The notes below the pieces were generated by a model, which was not told the DNA's origin, did no database searches, and was given only the letters and a program-made list of their open reading frames with translations. A stretch of 64,000 bases of DNA, from NCBI GenBank assembly GCA_039583875.1, contig CM077150.1:177572375-177636374 (forward strand), in the 5' to 3' direction. The DNA is from Platanthera guangdongensis (Eukaryota; Streptophyta; Magnoliopsida; Asparagales; Orchidaceae). Shown here piece after piece: positions 45,595 to 57,190 of the stretch. The first letter of the stretch is position 1. Every line of letters begins with the position of its first letter. The translations under genes and the position numbers were made by a program.

Positions 45595-46260
45595 TACTAA
45601 GTCCACAGACATTGAGTGGAGCAAGCTCACTCAATGCCAAAGGTAAGGATTCAATATTGTCAAGCTAGGAATTTGCCTAAGTCCATAGGCATTAAGTGAG
45701 AATAGCTCACACAACGCCATATAACAAATATTGCTGAGAATATCTTAGCCTAACTGATAGATAGCCAAAAATATGGCTAAGTACATAGCTGTTGAGTGTA
45801 GTCTACTCACTCAACGTCATATAGCAAAAAACTTTGAGTCAAGCTGAGCAAGTCAAAGCCTAGAGAAATAGGCTGAAAATATGGCTAAGTACACAGGCGT
45901 TAAGTGTGGTCTACTCACTCAACGCCATATATCTTTTAGCATTGGGTGTTGCTGTTCCTCTCAACACCACCAAAACGTTGGGCAAATTTTTAATTAAGTC
46001 CACTGGCGTTGAGTGTAGCTTACTAACTCAACGCCATGATAGAAAAATCTGTATAAGTAGTAAAGCGTTGAGTGTATCTTACTCACTCAATGTCATGGAG
46101 CAATAACATTGACTGTATCCTTGCATATGTGTTTTCAGACACAGATATTTGGATAAGTCCAAAAGCGTTTAGTGTATCTTACTCACTCAATGCCAGATAA
46201 TAGAAGTTTTGTTAATTAGTTTGACGTTGATTGGAGCTTACTCTCTCAATGCCAAGGCTC
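45595..46260. repeat. Hairpin array in C2 LTR
   Basis: Eight units, each CTAAGTCCA or CTAAGTACA followed by GGCGTTGAGTGTAG, a short loop and CACTCAACGCCAT. It is homologous in plan to the C1 array, but the core reads GTTGAG where C1 has GTCGAG. Confidence 0.88.
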
Positions 46261-46299
46261 AAAAAATTTGGCTATGTCTAAATGCGTTGATAGCTTTTA

Positions 46300-46490
46300 C
46301 TTTCGTTGAGTTGATCTCTAAGTTCGTCGAACTAAGCTCTAAGTTCGTCAAACTAGGCTTTCACTTTTTCGTTAAGCCGAGCTTTGAGTTCGTCGAATTG
46401 AGCCCTGAGTTCGTCGAACTAAGCTTTCATTTTTCATCGAGCTGAACTCCGAGTTCGTTGAATTGCGTTATATGTTCGTCGAAGTATTTT
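46300..46490. repeat. TTCGTCGAA array in C2 LTR
   Basis: Seven or so repeats of AAGTTCGTCGAACTAAGCT or close variants, spaced about 20-50 bp. TTCGTCGAA is palindromic around the central T. It follows the hairpin array. Confidence 0.88.
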
Positions 46491-47450
46491 GGTGCTGAGT
46501 GATGGTCATTCACTAAACGCCTTTGCTTTTAATGTTTGAATTTTGTCCAAGTCCAGATATGTTGAGTCATGCTGACGTCAGCAAAGTCAAAAAGTCAACC
46601 AAAATTAAAATGTTGCGGGAATGCTGCCAGAGGCACTGGCGGCTAGCTGTCATCATCCTCTACACTTGGAAACAAATATTTTCATCTTTAAGTGCTGGGG
46701 CCCACACACAACAAAGAGCCGTTGAATCAAGAGTAAATGGAAAGAATGTGCTGTATGGCTAAATCTCAACCATCAATCCTTGTGATGGTCCCACTACTCG
46801 ATTGGGCGTTAGAGTATAAAAAGAAGCAAATCGGCCAGAGAAAACAATCGAATCCTTGTCTAAGTTTCCTGAAAACGAAAGTGCGGCCGAACTTCAATCT
46901 ACTTCCTCGCCTTTCTTGTCGAGCCTGAAGAAGCTGTTCTGCACAGAAAACTTATCTGAGGAAAGAGATAGCTGAAGCAATCACCATCTACAACAACAGG
47001 TTCAGACGCAATTCTGAGGAAGCAGATCAAAAAGCTCTATAGAGAAACAATAGCTGTTTGAAGAAAGATTCAACTGCCGACTTCATTGTCTTCAACAACT
47101 AAACCTTGGGCTGATATCTGCTCAGTTAAGGAAGAAGTAGACACAAAGTTCTTGCTCTGGTGTCTAATCAGATCACCTTTTATTTATTCTATCTATATTC
47201 TTTGTGAGTCTGAAGTTGTAAGCCGGTGTTATAAAGGCTAAGGTCGTTGTGACCTGTGGTTTGAATTACTGCCGAGTGAAAGGTCTTTGTGACCTGTGGA
47301 TTAGCTTAGTGCCTAAGTGGTAGGTCTGTGTGACCTGTGAGATCCTGCGAGATCTGTGCTGTAAGATCTTAAGGAGTCGAGTTTTGGGGGAAGAGCCTAG
47401 TCTAACACACTGTTAGAAAGCCGTAGAGGATAGTGAACGTACCCAAGATT

Positions 47451-47467
47451 GGGGAACCACTATAAAA
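47451..47467 (+). promoter_or_regulatory. Core promoter box of C2 LTR
   Basis: GGGGAACCACTATAAAA at the same relative place as in the other Sirevirus LTRs. Confidence 0.7.
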
Positions 47468-47619
47468 TTACTGTATCATATGGGATTGTTCTTGAATACT
47501 AAAATTAACCTAATCACTAAGCACATAAATCGGCTAACAAGTAAGAAGATTGAAATAGAGACAAAAACCTATTCACCCCCTCTAAGTGTTTAGCTATCCT
47601 TGAAAATAAGAATTTCAAG

Positions 47620-47631
47620 TGGTACCAGAGG
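47620..47631 (+). promoter_or_regulatory. Primer-binding site of C2
   Basis: TGGTACCAGAGG, one base different from the TGGTATCAGAGC type, 2 bp after the LTR. Confidence 0.8.
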
Positions 47632-47696
47632 GAGGTTACTTTTTAAAGGCATAACAGTCTGAGTAGATCTCCAAGGTTAGCTAGAAGTCCGTCTCT

Positions 47697-49638
47697 ATGG
47701 GTTCATGAATGAGCAATAAAGAGTTGAGTGCTGTGAGGCTTCCAATCTGTAGGAAGGAAGACTTCGGCTTTTGGAAAGCAAGGGTGAGGCAGTTTATGGA
47801 AGCTGCTGACCCTAGGATGTATACTACAGTCAAAAATGGAACATTAATCCCAATGAAGGTCTCTACACTGGATACAAATATCCAGATACCCAAGACATAT
47901 GATGAGATGACTAAGGATGAGTTGGCTCTGACCTCAATAGACAAGAGAGCAAAGAATATAATTATGAGTGTTGTTGATGCCTCTACACTTCAGAACCTGA
48001 TCCATTGCCCAACATCAAAGGAAATGTGGGACATACTGGTGATATACATAGAGGGGACAAATGAAGTTCGAGATGATAGGAAGTCCTTGATCAACCAAGA
48101 GTATGAGGCTTTCAGGCAATCCAAGGGGGACAACATAACCACCAGTTATGAAAAGTTCTTTAGGATTATGAATGAACTGAAGACTTATGGAAGGCTATTC
48201 AGTCACTATAAACTGAATGAAGAGTTCCTTAGATCTCTCACTTGAGAGTGGGACACAAAGATCTGTGCCATCAAAGAAGTGGCAAAGTCAGGTGACACTG
48301 CTCCTCACACCCTCTTTGGGAAGCTGCTGTTATATGAGATGCAGTTGGCTGCCAGGAAAGAATAGGAGAACCACAACAAGTCTCGGTCAAGAGACAAGGC
48401 TGTAGCATTCAAAGCTGAAGGCTCCAAAAAAGCAGAAGAAAGTCTCCCTCTCCACCAAGGAGAGATGCTAAATCTGATTCTGGAAGATCAGAGAAAAGCA
48501 CATCAGACTGCCATTGATCTGATGAAAATTTTGCTGCCTTCTTCAGGCAATTCCAGAAGTTCATGAGAAAGAACCACTAGAGAGGCCGACCTTTCTCCTC
48601 CTCTCATACCAAGGATGACTACTACAAGGGCAGGAGGAAATCCTCTAAGGAGGACAAGTATGGTTCCAAAACTAATAAACAAGTTTCAACTAACATGACT
48701 TGTCATCATTGCAGAAAGCTTGGGCATGTAATAGTCGACTGCCTAGTCAAAAGAAGGGAACATGGTGAGAAAAAGGACCACCAGCAAAAAGGCAAGAAGG
48801 AGAAATCCCTTATTGCTAAGAAGCAAATAAGCTGCACTAACACCTCCTCATCAGAGTTAGAAGAAAAAGAAGAAGCCTACATAGGGCTGTACTCTATTGA
48901 AGATGGAGCTGTAGAAGCAGACTGCATTAAAAGGCTGGCTGTTATAGAAGAAGAAGTTGAGAAGGTTCTTCCTGCTACTAGGGTTGAAGTCAGGGCCCCT
49001 CTATCACAGTCTGATGGTGATTTAGAGGTGGATTATGAAGAAGACATCTGCTGCCTTGGGCTGATGGCTAGGTCTGATGAAGAAATCAGTCAGGATCAGC
49101 CTTGTCCAAGCAAGGTAATCTCTGTTACTAGCTCTTCTAGATCAGATTATGAATTAATTCTAGATTCTTGTGCCTCTGCATCAAATGATAATGATGGCCC
49201 AAAATCTGAAGGATACATCAATCAATTGATTGATAACTATGGTGCACTCCTACAGGTTCTAAAGAAAAGCAAGTTCCTTGCCAAACAGCAGGCTCAGGAA
49301 ATTGCTTCTCTACAACTGGCTGTTTCAAAATCAGCAAAACTGCTGGATCTGAAGATGCAAGAAGACAACAAACTGAAGACTGCATCAATCATTCAGATGA
49401 GCACCATAACTTTCAAGAATAATCATATTAGGAATCATGAAGGAAAGCTTCAAAAAGAGAGGGAACTAGTGGCTAGCTACTCCAACCCAAGCACAGTGCT
49501 TCCCTTGATAGACTTTTTTTTCCTCCCAAAAGGGAAAGAAATGGTTGAGTTTCAAGGGTAGGACAAGAGTTGCCAATCCCAAGGGAAAGGGCAAATCTCA
49601 AGTGCAACCACTATCCTCTAATCCTCCTATTAAATTTA
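47697..49638 (+). pseudogene. gag: C2 gag
   Basis: The start ATG at 47697 is followed by TGA at codon 4. The capsid block is open from 47709 to a TGA at 48243-48245 (LPICRKEDFGFWKARVRQF, LNEEFLRSLT). Further stops and a frameshift precede the second open block from about 48695, with the zinc knuckle CHHCRKLGHVIVDC, an acidic region and a coiled coil, ending at TAG 49559-49561. The coding trace stops at about 49638, before the second knuckle. Confidence 0.87.
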
Positions 49639-49640
49639 AT

Positions 49641-49930
49641 AAAGTGTGCTCTTGATAGTCTCCATCTGGATGCCTGATAGTATTTTCAGTTGACTGAGCT
49701 CCCTCATTGTCTGATTCAGCACAACAACTATTTCAGCAAACTGAGAAGCAACAGGTTGAAGAGACAAAATCTCTTTAGCATGTTTCTTAGTCAATTTCTT
49801 GTATTTTTTAAAGGCATGCAAAAGTTCACTATATCTGTCAATCAATTGATTGACATCACCCTCTGAGCCAGAATCATCTTCACCACTAGATGAAGAGGCT
49901 TCTGCATTATGACTTGTCTCATGCCTAGAC
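49641..49930 (-). pseudogene. C3 gag remnant, coiled-coil part
   Basis: Minus-strand Sirevirus gag matching A near 5050-4800 (SSSGEDDSGSEGDVNQLIDRY, then a coiled coil). It is the continuation of 59106-59970; D inserted between them with TSD TAGAC. Confidence 0.88.
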
Positions 49931-49974
49931 TGTAACAACCTATTTTTCAGCAGGCTCAGTTTTGGGGTGACACG

Positions 49975-50425
49975 GCCTGGGACACGGGCGTGTCCCAGGG
50001 CGTGTCCTGCGTGCGTCGAGTGTCGAGAGGAATAGTCGAAGAGTGGTCGACAAATTTTGGTCGACGATCGTCGAGCTTAGGACACGGCCTATGACACGGG
50101 CGTGTCATAGGGCGTGTCAGCGCGGTCGACGAACTCAGCCCGACGAATTTGAGCTGGGGCATGTCTTAGTGCCGTGTATGGGAACACGACCTGGGACATG
50201 GGCGTGTCACAGGCCGTGTGAGTCTCGGGCGATTTTGGGATCTTTCAGCCTGATGAACATGGCCATAGAAGCGGGCGTGTCTGAAGGCGTGTTGGGTGAC
50301 ACGGCCCATGACATGGGTGTGTCACATGGGCGTGTCACTGGTTTGGATAAATCGGTTGAGCACCGCTTGAGGCACACGACCTGGGACACGGGCGTGTCAC
50401 AGGCCGTGTCAGGCAAAATTAGACA
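49975..50425. repeat. Hairpin units in D 5' LTR
   Basis: Five units of the form CACGGCCTGGGACACGGGCG followed by TGTCCCAGG-GCGTGTC. The core GGGACACG/CGTGTCCC or TGTGACACG/CGTGTCACA is an inverted repeat around GG, with an outer pair CACGGCC/GGCCGTG. Confidence 0.9.
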
Positions 50426-50994
50426 TTTTTGGCAAATTTGTGTCCGTCCATTCCTTCAGCTGGGATCCAAGGGCTGAGCTCCTTTCCTGTTTTCCTTAAG
50501 GCCGAAAACTGAGAATCTATTCTCATTTGAATATTGCCTTCATCTTTCTAAAAGTTTAGAGAGAGAAAGGGAGAGGAAGAAGGAAGAAGAGGAAGGGCTG
50601 CTGCTGGTGGAGCTTGAGAGTGTCAAGCTGCGTTCCGAGGCCAGTTTTGCGGAGGAAGGCCTCTTTCTAGCTTCTAGCCAACTAGGAGCTTCATGGTACC
50701 GAATCGGTCTTCAAGGGTAATGACTTTTCTTCCTAGCCATGTGAAGGCTTCCTTTTGGCATATGTTTGTGATTCCCCCACCAAGAGGTGGCTGCTTTTGG
50801 GAGTCTTTGGGTGATTCATGAAATCCCCTTTTGTTGGCATATAGATCCGAAAATGAAGTACGGAATGGGCATGCTGTGTGAAGCCCATCTGGACAGGTTG
50901 GTCTGGATTGGTGATGTTGCATACAAACCGAAGAAGACTCCGTGATAAACATGTAGTTTAAGGAGTCAACGGGTTATGCCTATAAAGGGTAGTA

Positions 50995-51250
50995 GCAGGA
51001 AGTACTGGAGTGGTAGTCCAGGAAAATATCCATGTATGCTTGTGCTATTGGGTCGTACCTATGAATGAGTAATAGGAAGTACTGGTTTGACCAGGAAAGG
51101 CCCTTTATGATGCTTGATGTCATAAGGAGTCCACCTGTGAAGAGAGTAACAGGAAGTACTGGCATGGTAGCCAAGAAAGACCCCTGACATTGTAATAATT
51201 ATGGTGTCGTACCTGTGATCGAGTAACAGGAAGCACTGGTGTGCCCAGGA
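50995..51250. repeat. AGTAACAGGAAGTACTGG tandem repeats in D 5' LTR
   Basis: Four or five copies of AACAGGAAGTACTGG followed by CCAGGAAAG, with AGTACT palindromic core. Also in the 3' LTR at 58232-58495. Confidence 0.85.
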
Positions 51251-52275
51251 AAGACCCGCTGATGTTGCCAGAGAATGGGTGTAATAAACATACCCAGGCT
51301 GAATGCTAAGAACAGGATTGGTGAGACCGACCCGTGCCTTTATTTAGCCGCAAGTACGCTGTACTCGGCGATGACAAGGTGATTTGAGCAATGGGGGGTG
51401 GAGGATCCGACCTGCGTTATGTCCGTCTGACGTGAGACCAGAAAGTGCGGTTTGTTGGAGCGCATAATAAGAGTCTTAGGCCTGCGCGCCGTGAGACCAT
51501 GGGGGCTAAGGGCCAATCCCAGTTCACTAAGACTATAAAACTCCGGCTGCACGCCATGGAGTAAATGCTCAAGAGTGTTAACGTTGGGTTGTGACCCTGA
51601 TACGGTGGTGGGCAAGTGCTTTGCCAGAACACCAAGAATGTACCCTTAGTGCACGGACCGTTGGGTCGGGTGGCTAACGGTTGTGATGGCATGTGTACGT
51701 GAAAGCACTTTATATGAAATATATTGCCATGCTTGTAATGCTACGCTTGCAGGGAAGATTACCGCTGCCCCAAAAAAAAGGGGTAGGGTCGTTATAATTT
51801 GGTCAGCTGAACGCTGACCGTTGCTTCTGTTTGTCACCGTTGGGTGGATTGTCCCTATACAGGTGCTGGAGAGCCAAGCGGGACGCATAAAGGTTGAGGT
51901 CCCTGCTGCTGCTGCTAGTGCAATCCCTCGAAGGCTATTTGGAATGCTTATTGTGTTTTCTTTTATTATAGCCAGCCTGCGTGCCAATGTTTAGGCCACT
52001 ATTCGAAAGCCTTGTAAAACCATAAGGCCAATGATGTTACATGTTGTAATACATTCCTATTATATAAACAATGTGGAGTTGTTTGATATGTTGGACATTC
52101 ACTTGTGGAGTTCATGTTTTAGTAGAGGCTTTCGCTAGAATGAAGTGTGTATAAGTGCGTTGCGCTACTCTGATATCATCCTGTACCTTCACCGCCTGTT
52201 TTGTGATATATACTGCGGGGCCCCGACCGGACCTTCTAGTCTATACCATATGAACGGATGGGGTTGTTACATTTT

Positions 52276-52284
52276 TGGTATCAG
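52276..52284 (+). promoter_or_regulatory. Primer-binding site of element D
   Basis: TGGTATCAG followed by TTATCTCAG, four bases after the LTR. It matches the initiator-Met tRNA for nine bases. Confidence 0.82.
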
Positions 52285-52491
52285 TTATCTCAGTCTTTTT
52301 CTCTCAAAGTCATGGTCGACTTCTTTTGTGGGGTGGCGAGCACGTGTCTGTGCAAACCAAGTTTTTGCGAGTGAACTCCTGAATGTCCATGATAGGAATG
52401 CAAATTCATGTGTTTGAGGAACCTGCACATTCCTATTTTGTGTTGTTTGCTTGTATAAGGCCGCTAATGTGTGTGTCTTGTCCACCTTTAG

Positions 52492-53614
52492 GTGACACGG
52501 AGTGGAGCTGGGCAGTCAGAGCCCCTGCATTCTGATGAAAGTACGACACTAGCCGAGGTGCCTACACCTCCACCGTCTGCGGAACATGTGCATTTAGTTG
52601 CTGAGGCTTTATTTTCCATGATCCAAGACCGGCCACTTGGGCAGGAGCAACCGACTGTGAGGACAGAACAGGTGGCGGCAAGGCCTGAACCTGTAGTGGA
52701 TGTAGCTCCCCGAGCGGCTGATAAGTAGCTGACGCGGTTTATGAGTTTCCACCCGCCTACATTTTCGGGAGCGGGAACTCCGACGCAGGCTGAGGATTGG
52801 TTATCACGCGTCAAGCGAGTCATGACGGCGATTGTAACAGAGGAGCATCAGAAAGTCACCTTAGCTACCTTCCTGCTTGAAGGAGAAGCTATATTGTGGT
52901 GGGATGAGATGGAGTTGCATCACTTGGCGGGTAGTCCCATAACCCAAGTATCGATGGAAGAATTCTCCCGACTCTTCTTAGCGAAGCACCTTCCTGCGGC
53001 GCAACGGATTGCCATGGAGAATGAATTCCAAAGGCTGACGCATGGTGATGGCAGTGTTGACGCGTACCTGCATGAGTTTACTCGCTTAGGGCGGTATGCG
53101 GGTTCTATTTTTGCTGATGAGTAGAGGAAGACGAATCAGTTCTATGAAGGACTGAGGGACGAGCTGAGGTTCCCGGTGTCTAGTTCTGTGAACCAAGGCT
53201 TCCAGGCGTTGGTCGACACTACGAGTGCACTAGAAAAAGATATGAAGAGGGTGTAGGGAAAGAGGGCTTTGGCTGTGACACAATTGGAATGGAAGGTGCC
53301 CCAATCTGGGAAACCATTTTATAAGAAGAAATGAGGCAAGAAGTCCAAAACAAGTGGACAAGCTCCTTCATCAGTTGCATCAGGAGCAACGTCGGGGGCT
53401 ACCTCAAAGCCGGATACTCGTACATGCTATAATTGTGGCTGGGTGGGGCATATAGCTCGAGATTGTCGGGTGACGCCAAAGAGTGAAAAGAAGGCGGGAG
53501 CGTCGTATGCGGAGAAGGGCAAGGTAGTATTGGACTCCTCTGCCTCTCAGGCGCAGCCTCGGGTCTACAATCTTGGACTGCAGGAGGCCATCAAGCAGAG
53601 TGACGCCGTCACAG
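52492..53614 (+). pseudogene. gag: Element D gag
   Basis: The frame opens right after a TAG (52489-52491) within a splice-acceptor-like TCCACCTTTAG and has no ATG near its start, so the true start codon may come from an upstream exon. Retrotrans_gag blocks are clear (FLLEGEAILWWDEME, FLAKHLPAAQRIAMENEF, FTRLGRYAG). In-frame stops: TAG 52726, TAG 53122, TAG 53254, TGA 53332. The CCHC knuckle CYNCGWVGHIARDC begins at 53425. The gag frame leads into a probable intron at 53615. Confidence 0.87.
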
Positions 53615-53705
53615 GTATGAGTTTAGTTTTGCATATGCTATTGCTTGTATGCTTTGATTAGTGCCTATGTGTCTGTGGCTTGTGTATGTGACATGATTGT
53701 CACAG
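53615..53705 (+). other. Probable 91-bp intron at gag-protease boundary, element D
   Basis: GTCACAG/GTATGAG is the donor and GTCACAG/GCTTTG the acceptor. The interval is T-rich. Without splicing, gag ends at TGA/TAG 53659-53661 region inside the interval. With splicing, the codons for DAVT-G join [16 protein letters not shown] in frame. The flanking GTCACAGG repeat is an alternative explanation (duplication). Same site as the 90-bp candidate in E. Confidence 0.6.
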
Positions 53706-56700
53706 GCTTTGTGATGATTCGGGACACGCTGGCGCGAGCACTGTTTGATACAGGTGCGTCACATTCTTTTTTGTCTCGCGAGTTCATAGTGCGGCTTGGG
53801 ATACCTAGTCGTGCAAAGACAGATAGTGTCAGAGTGGTGTTGCTGAATGGCTGTTGGATGCTTGCGGATCAAGCTTGCGATGTGGCGGTCCAAATAGGAA
53901 GTCGGGATTTCAGTTTGACTGCATCTGTTTTGCCGATATCAGAATTCGACGTGATATTTTGTATGGATTGGCTTGCGGAGCAGCATGCCTTGATTGATTG
54001 CCAGTCCAAAGAGATCACGTTGGGCCAGAATACCGAACAGGAGACAAAGTTCGCGGGTATGCGAGGAGTGGGCGGGACGTTGATGTCTGCACTCCAGGTA
54101 GTCAAGGCTGTTCGGAAGGGTGCGGAATGTTATTTCGCACTGATTCAGGCTGTTGAGCCTAAGGCCAATGTGTGCGAGGTTCCGATTGTGGCGGAATTTA
54201 CAGATGTGTTTCCCATGGATCTCCCTGGGCTACCACCCCAGCGGGAGATTGACTTCACGATCGAGTTGGTGCTAGGTGCGAAACCTGTGGCCCGCTCGCC
54301 ATATCGCGTTGCACCAAAGGAGATGGCCGAGTTGAAGGTTCAACTACAAGAATTGCTGGAGCAAGGTTATATACGCCCAAGCATGTCACCTTGGAGCTCA
54401 CCTGTGCTTTTTGTAAAGAAGAAAGATGGTGGGTTGCGGTTATGTATTGATTACCGTGAACTGAATAAGCTGACCGAGAAGAATAAATATCCGATACCCC
54501 GGATTGATGAGTTGTTCGATCAGCTAGTGGGCTCTACCGTCTATTCGAAGTTGGACCTGAAGTCTGTTTATTACCAGTTGAGAATTCAGGAAGGTGACAT
54601 TCTCAAAACCGCATTTGGAACGCGTTATGTGCACCATGAGTTCACAGTCATGCCATTTAGACTGTGTAATGCACCATCAGTGTTCACGGATTTGATGCAC
54701 CGCACGTTCCGAGAGTACCTAGATCTATTTGTGATAGTGTTCATTGATGACATCCTGGTGTACTCGAAGTCAGAAGCTGAGCATGAGACGCACTTGCGGT
54801 TGGTGTTGAATACTTTGAGGCAAAGTCACCTCTATGCCAAGTTCTCGAAGTGCGAGTTTTGGCTGTCGTCAGTTGCCTTTTTGGGCCATGTGGTGAGTGG
54901 TGCGAGCATTGCTGTAGATCCAGCGAAGATAAAGGCCATCGAGGAGTGGCCAATGTTGTATTCCGTGGCCGAGGTCAGGAGTTTCCTTGGACTTGCGGGC
55001 TACTATCGAAGATTTGTTGAAAACTCGCGGATTGCTTTGCCGCTAACCATGTTGACGCGAAAAGATCAGAAGTTCGTTTGGACGCCAGAGTGCGCACGAG
55101 CTTTTGACGAGCTGAAGGTTTGGTTGACCACAGCGCTGGTGTTGTCTTCGCCAAGTGGGACCGATGGCTTTATTATTTATAGTGATGCCTCAGGGAGCTG
55201 CTTAGGCTGCGTTCTTCTGCAACATGGAAAGATAATTGCTTATGGCTCACGCCAGCTAAAGGTGTACGAGCGAAATTATCCCGTCCATGATTTGGAATTA
55301 GCGGCGGTGATATTTACACTAAAATTGTGGCGATACTACCTTTATGGAGTGAAGGTGGAGATCTATATAGATCATAAGAGCCTAAAGTACCTATTGAAGC
55401 AGAAAGACTTGAACATGCGACAACGAAGGTGGTTGGAGTTCCTTTGGGACTACACTTTTGAGATTCACTATACTCCCAGGAAGGGGAATGTTGTCGCGGA
55501 TACCTTGAGTCGGAGGGTTCCGGCTAGAGCAAATTGGTTACAAAGGCATGATGAATGTCTTATCCAGGAGCTGGAAGCGTTAGAGATATATTGTGTTGAC
55601 AAAAATGCCACTGCAATTGCATGTTTGAACTGGACGGAGGTGCAATGTGACCTTGCGGACCGAGTTCGACGGGCAACGGAGTTGGATGAAGATCTCTTAC
55701 GATATGTTAATGAGGGGCCAGAGGGCAAATTCTCCTGGAATGATGGTCTTTTGCGAAAAGAGGGCCGTTTGTGCGTCCCAACTGTGGGGAAATTGAGGGA
55801 AGAACTGATGTATGAAGAACATTATACAAATTATTCCATTCACCCGGGGAGCACAAAGATGTTCAATAATATGAAAAAGCTATTCTGGTGGCCAGGGCTC
55901 AAGAGAGATGTTGCCCTCTATGTGGCCAAATGCCAAAAATGTGCGATGGTGAAGGCGGAATGCCAAAAGCCGGGCGGTTATTTGAAGTCGCTGCCGATCC
56001 CAGAGTGGAAATTTGATGATATTTCCATGGATTTTGTGCACGGGTTGCCAAGATCTCAGCGAGGGAATGATTCCATTTGGGTGATTGTTGACCGACTAAC
56101 TAAAGTGGCACATTTTCTCCCTAACAGACGGGATGATTCAGTCGAAAGTTTGGAAAAAGTATATGTTAACCATATTGTACGGCTTCACAGTATTCCTCGG
56201 AGCATCGTAAGTGATCGAGATGGGCGATTCACGTCAAATGACTGGAGGCTAGTTCACCGACTGTTGGGCACGAAGTTGACTTTCAGTACGACCTTTCATC
56301 CCCCAAACGGATGGACAAACTGAACGTACCAACAGAACGATGGAGGACATGCTCCGAATGTGTGCCCTCGACTTTGGAAAGAGATGGGAAGATCATCTCT
56401 ATATGGTGGAATTTGCATATAATAACAGCTACCAGGCGAGCATCGGGATGACACCATATGAAGCGCTATATGGTAGGAAGTGTCGTACTCCCTTGGCTTG
56501 GGTAGAAGCGGGCGAAGCTCGAGTGTATAAACCTAATGAGGTTGATGAAGTAAACACAACCATACGGACTATTCGAGAGAAGCTACTCATTGGTCAAGAT
56601 CGACAAGCTAAGTACTACAATGCCAAGCACCAGAATGTGGAATTTGAGGTTGGCGATTGGGTCTACTTGAAGATCAAGCCCTTCAAAGGTATCTCCAGGA

Positions 56701-57068
56701 TTCGACATTTGAAAAAGTTGAGTCCAAGATATTCAGGTCTATTTGAAGTGGTGGAGCGCGTCGGAGAAGCAACTTATCGGCTAGCTCTATCGGCAAACTT
56801 GGGTGGATTACATGATGTGTTTCGCATCTCGGTGCTTCAGAAGGTCATTAAAGATCCAGCTCAAGTGATCGCGGATGATCGTGTGCCGGTGGACTATGGG
56901 CTAACAACGAGAGTTAAACCCATTCAGATCGAAGATCAAGCCGAGAAATAGTTGCGGAATAAGACGGTCGGGATGGCTAAAGTCCGATGGGCCAACTGCG
57001 GCCGTGAGGAGCTGACATGGGAACGAGAGCAGACCATGCGAGCGGAGTTTCCCGAGCTATTTCTGTAA
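53706..57068 (+). pseudogene. pol: Element D pol: protease, RT, RNase H, integrase, chromodomain-like end
   Basis: Open for over 870 codons to a frameshift. Protease [10 protein letters not shown] (GAT at 53747); RT with FIRPS-like [15 protein letters not shown] and catalytic [11 protein letters not shown] (near 54745); RNase H with [25 protein letters not shown]; integrase zinc domain ([28 protein letters not shown]) and DDE core ([20 protein letters not shown]). One extra C in the run 56300-56304 shifts the frame before the catalytic glutamate; the rest reads from 56305, with TAG 56949-56951, to TAA 57066-57068. The end (VRWANCGREELTWE) is chromodomain-like. Confidence 0.93.
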
Positions 57069-57174
57069 CTGAGTGGAGAGTAAAAACTTTTATTGTAACA
57101 TAAACGTTTCATGTTGCATGCAATTTTGGTTGCTGGTTGCCTTGCTGTATACAAATTTCGAGGACGAAATTTCT

Positions 57175-57190
57175 GGTAGGAGGGGAGGGT
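57175..57190 (+). promoter_or_regulatory. Polypurine tract of element D
   Basis: GGTAGGAGGGGAGGGT directly before the 3' LTR, after the TTTCGAGGACGAAATTTC block typical of this clade. Confidence 0.88.

Larger units (their letters stand above)
45428..47617 (+). repeat. LTR of element C2
   Basis: About 2190 bp; the exact start is uncertain by a few bases because its first bases (TGTGTCCATT) are diverged from TGTTGGG. Ends AATTTCA before the PBS. Confidence 0.75.
45428..49638 (+). mobile_element. Element C2: 5' part of a second Sirevirus-like element
   Basis: LTR, PBS and most of gag are present. It begins where C1 ends and stops abruptly in gag, where an oppositely oriented gag fragment (C3) begins. 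Confidence 0.78.
49931..52271 (+). repeat. 5' LTR of element D
   Basis: Starts TGTAACAACC, ends GGTTGTTACA, 2341 bp. Besides the hairpin units it has a region of AACAGGAAGTACTGG repeats (50995-51240), about five copies 60-80 bp apart. No gene. Confidence 0.94.

Noticed and set aside
50043..50477. ORFs over the D LTR hairpin region, both strands
   Set aside because: Repeat translations with motifs such as VTRPCHRPC; both LTRs show them.
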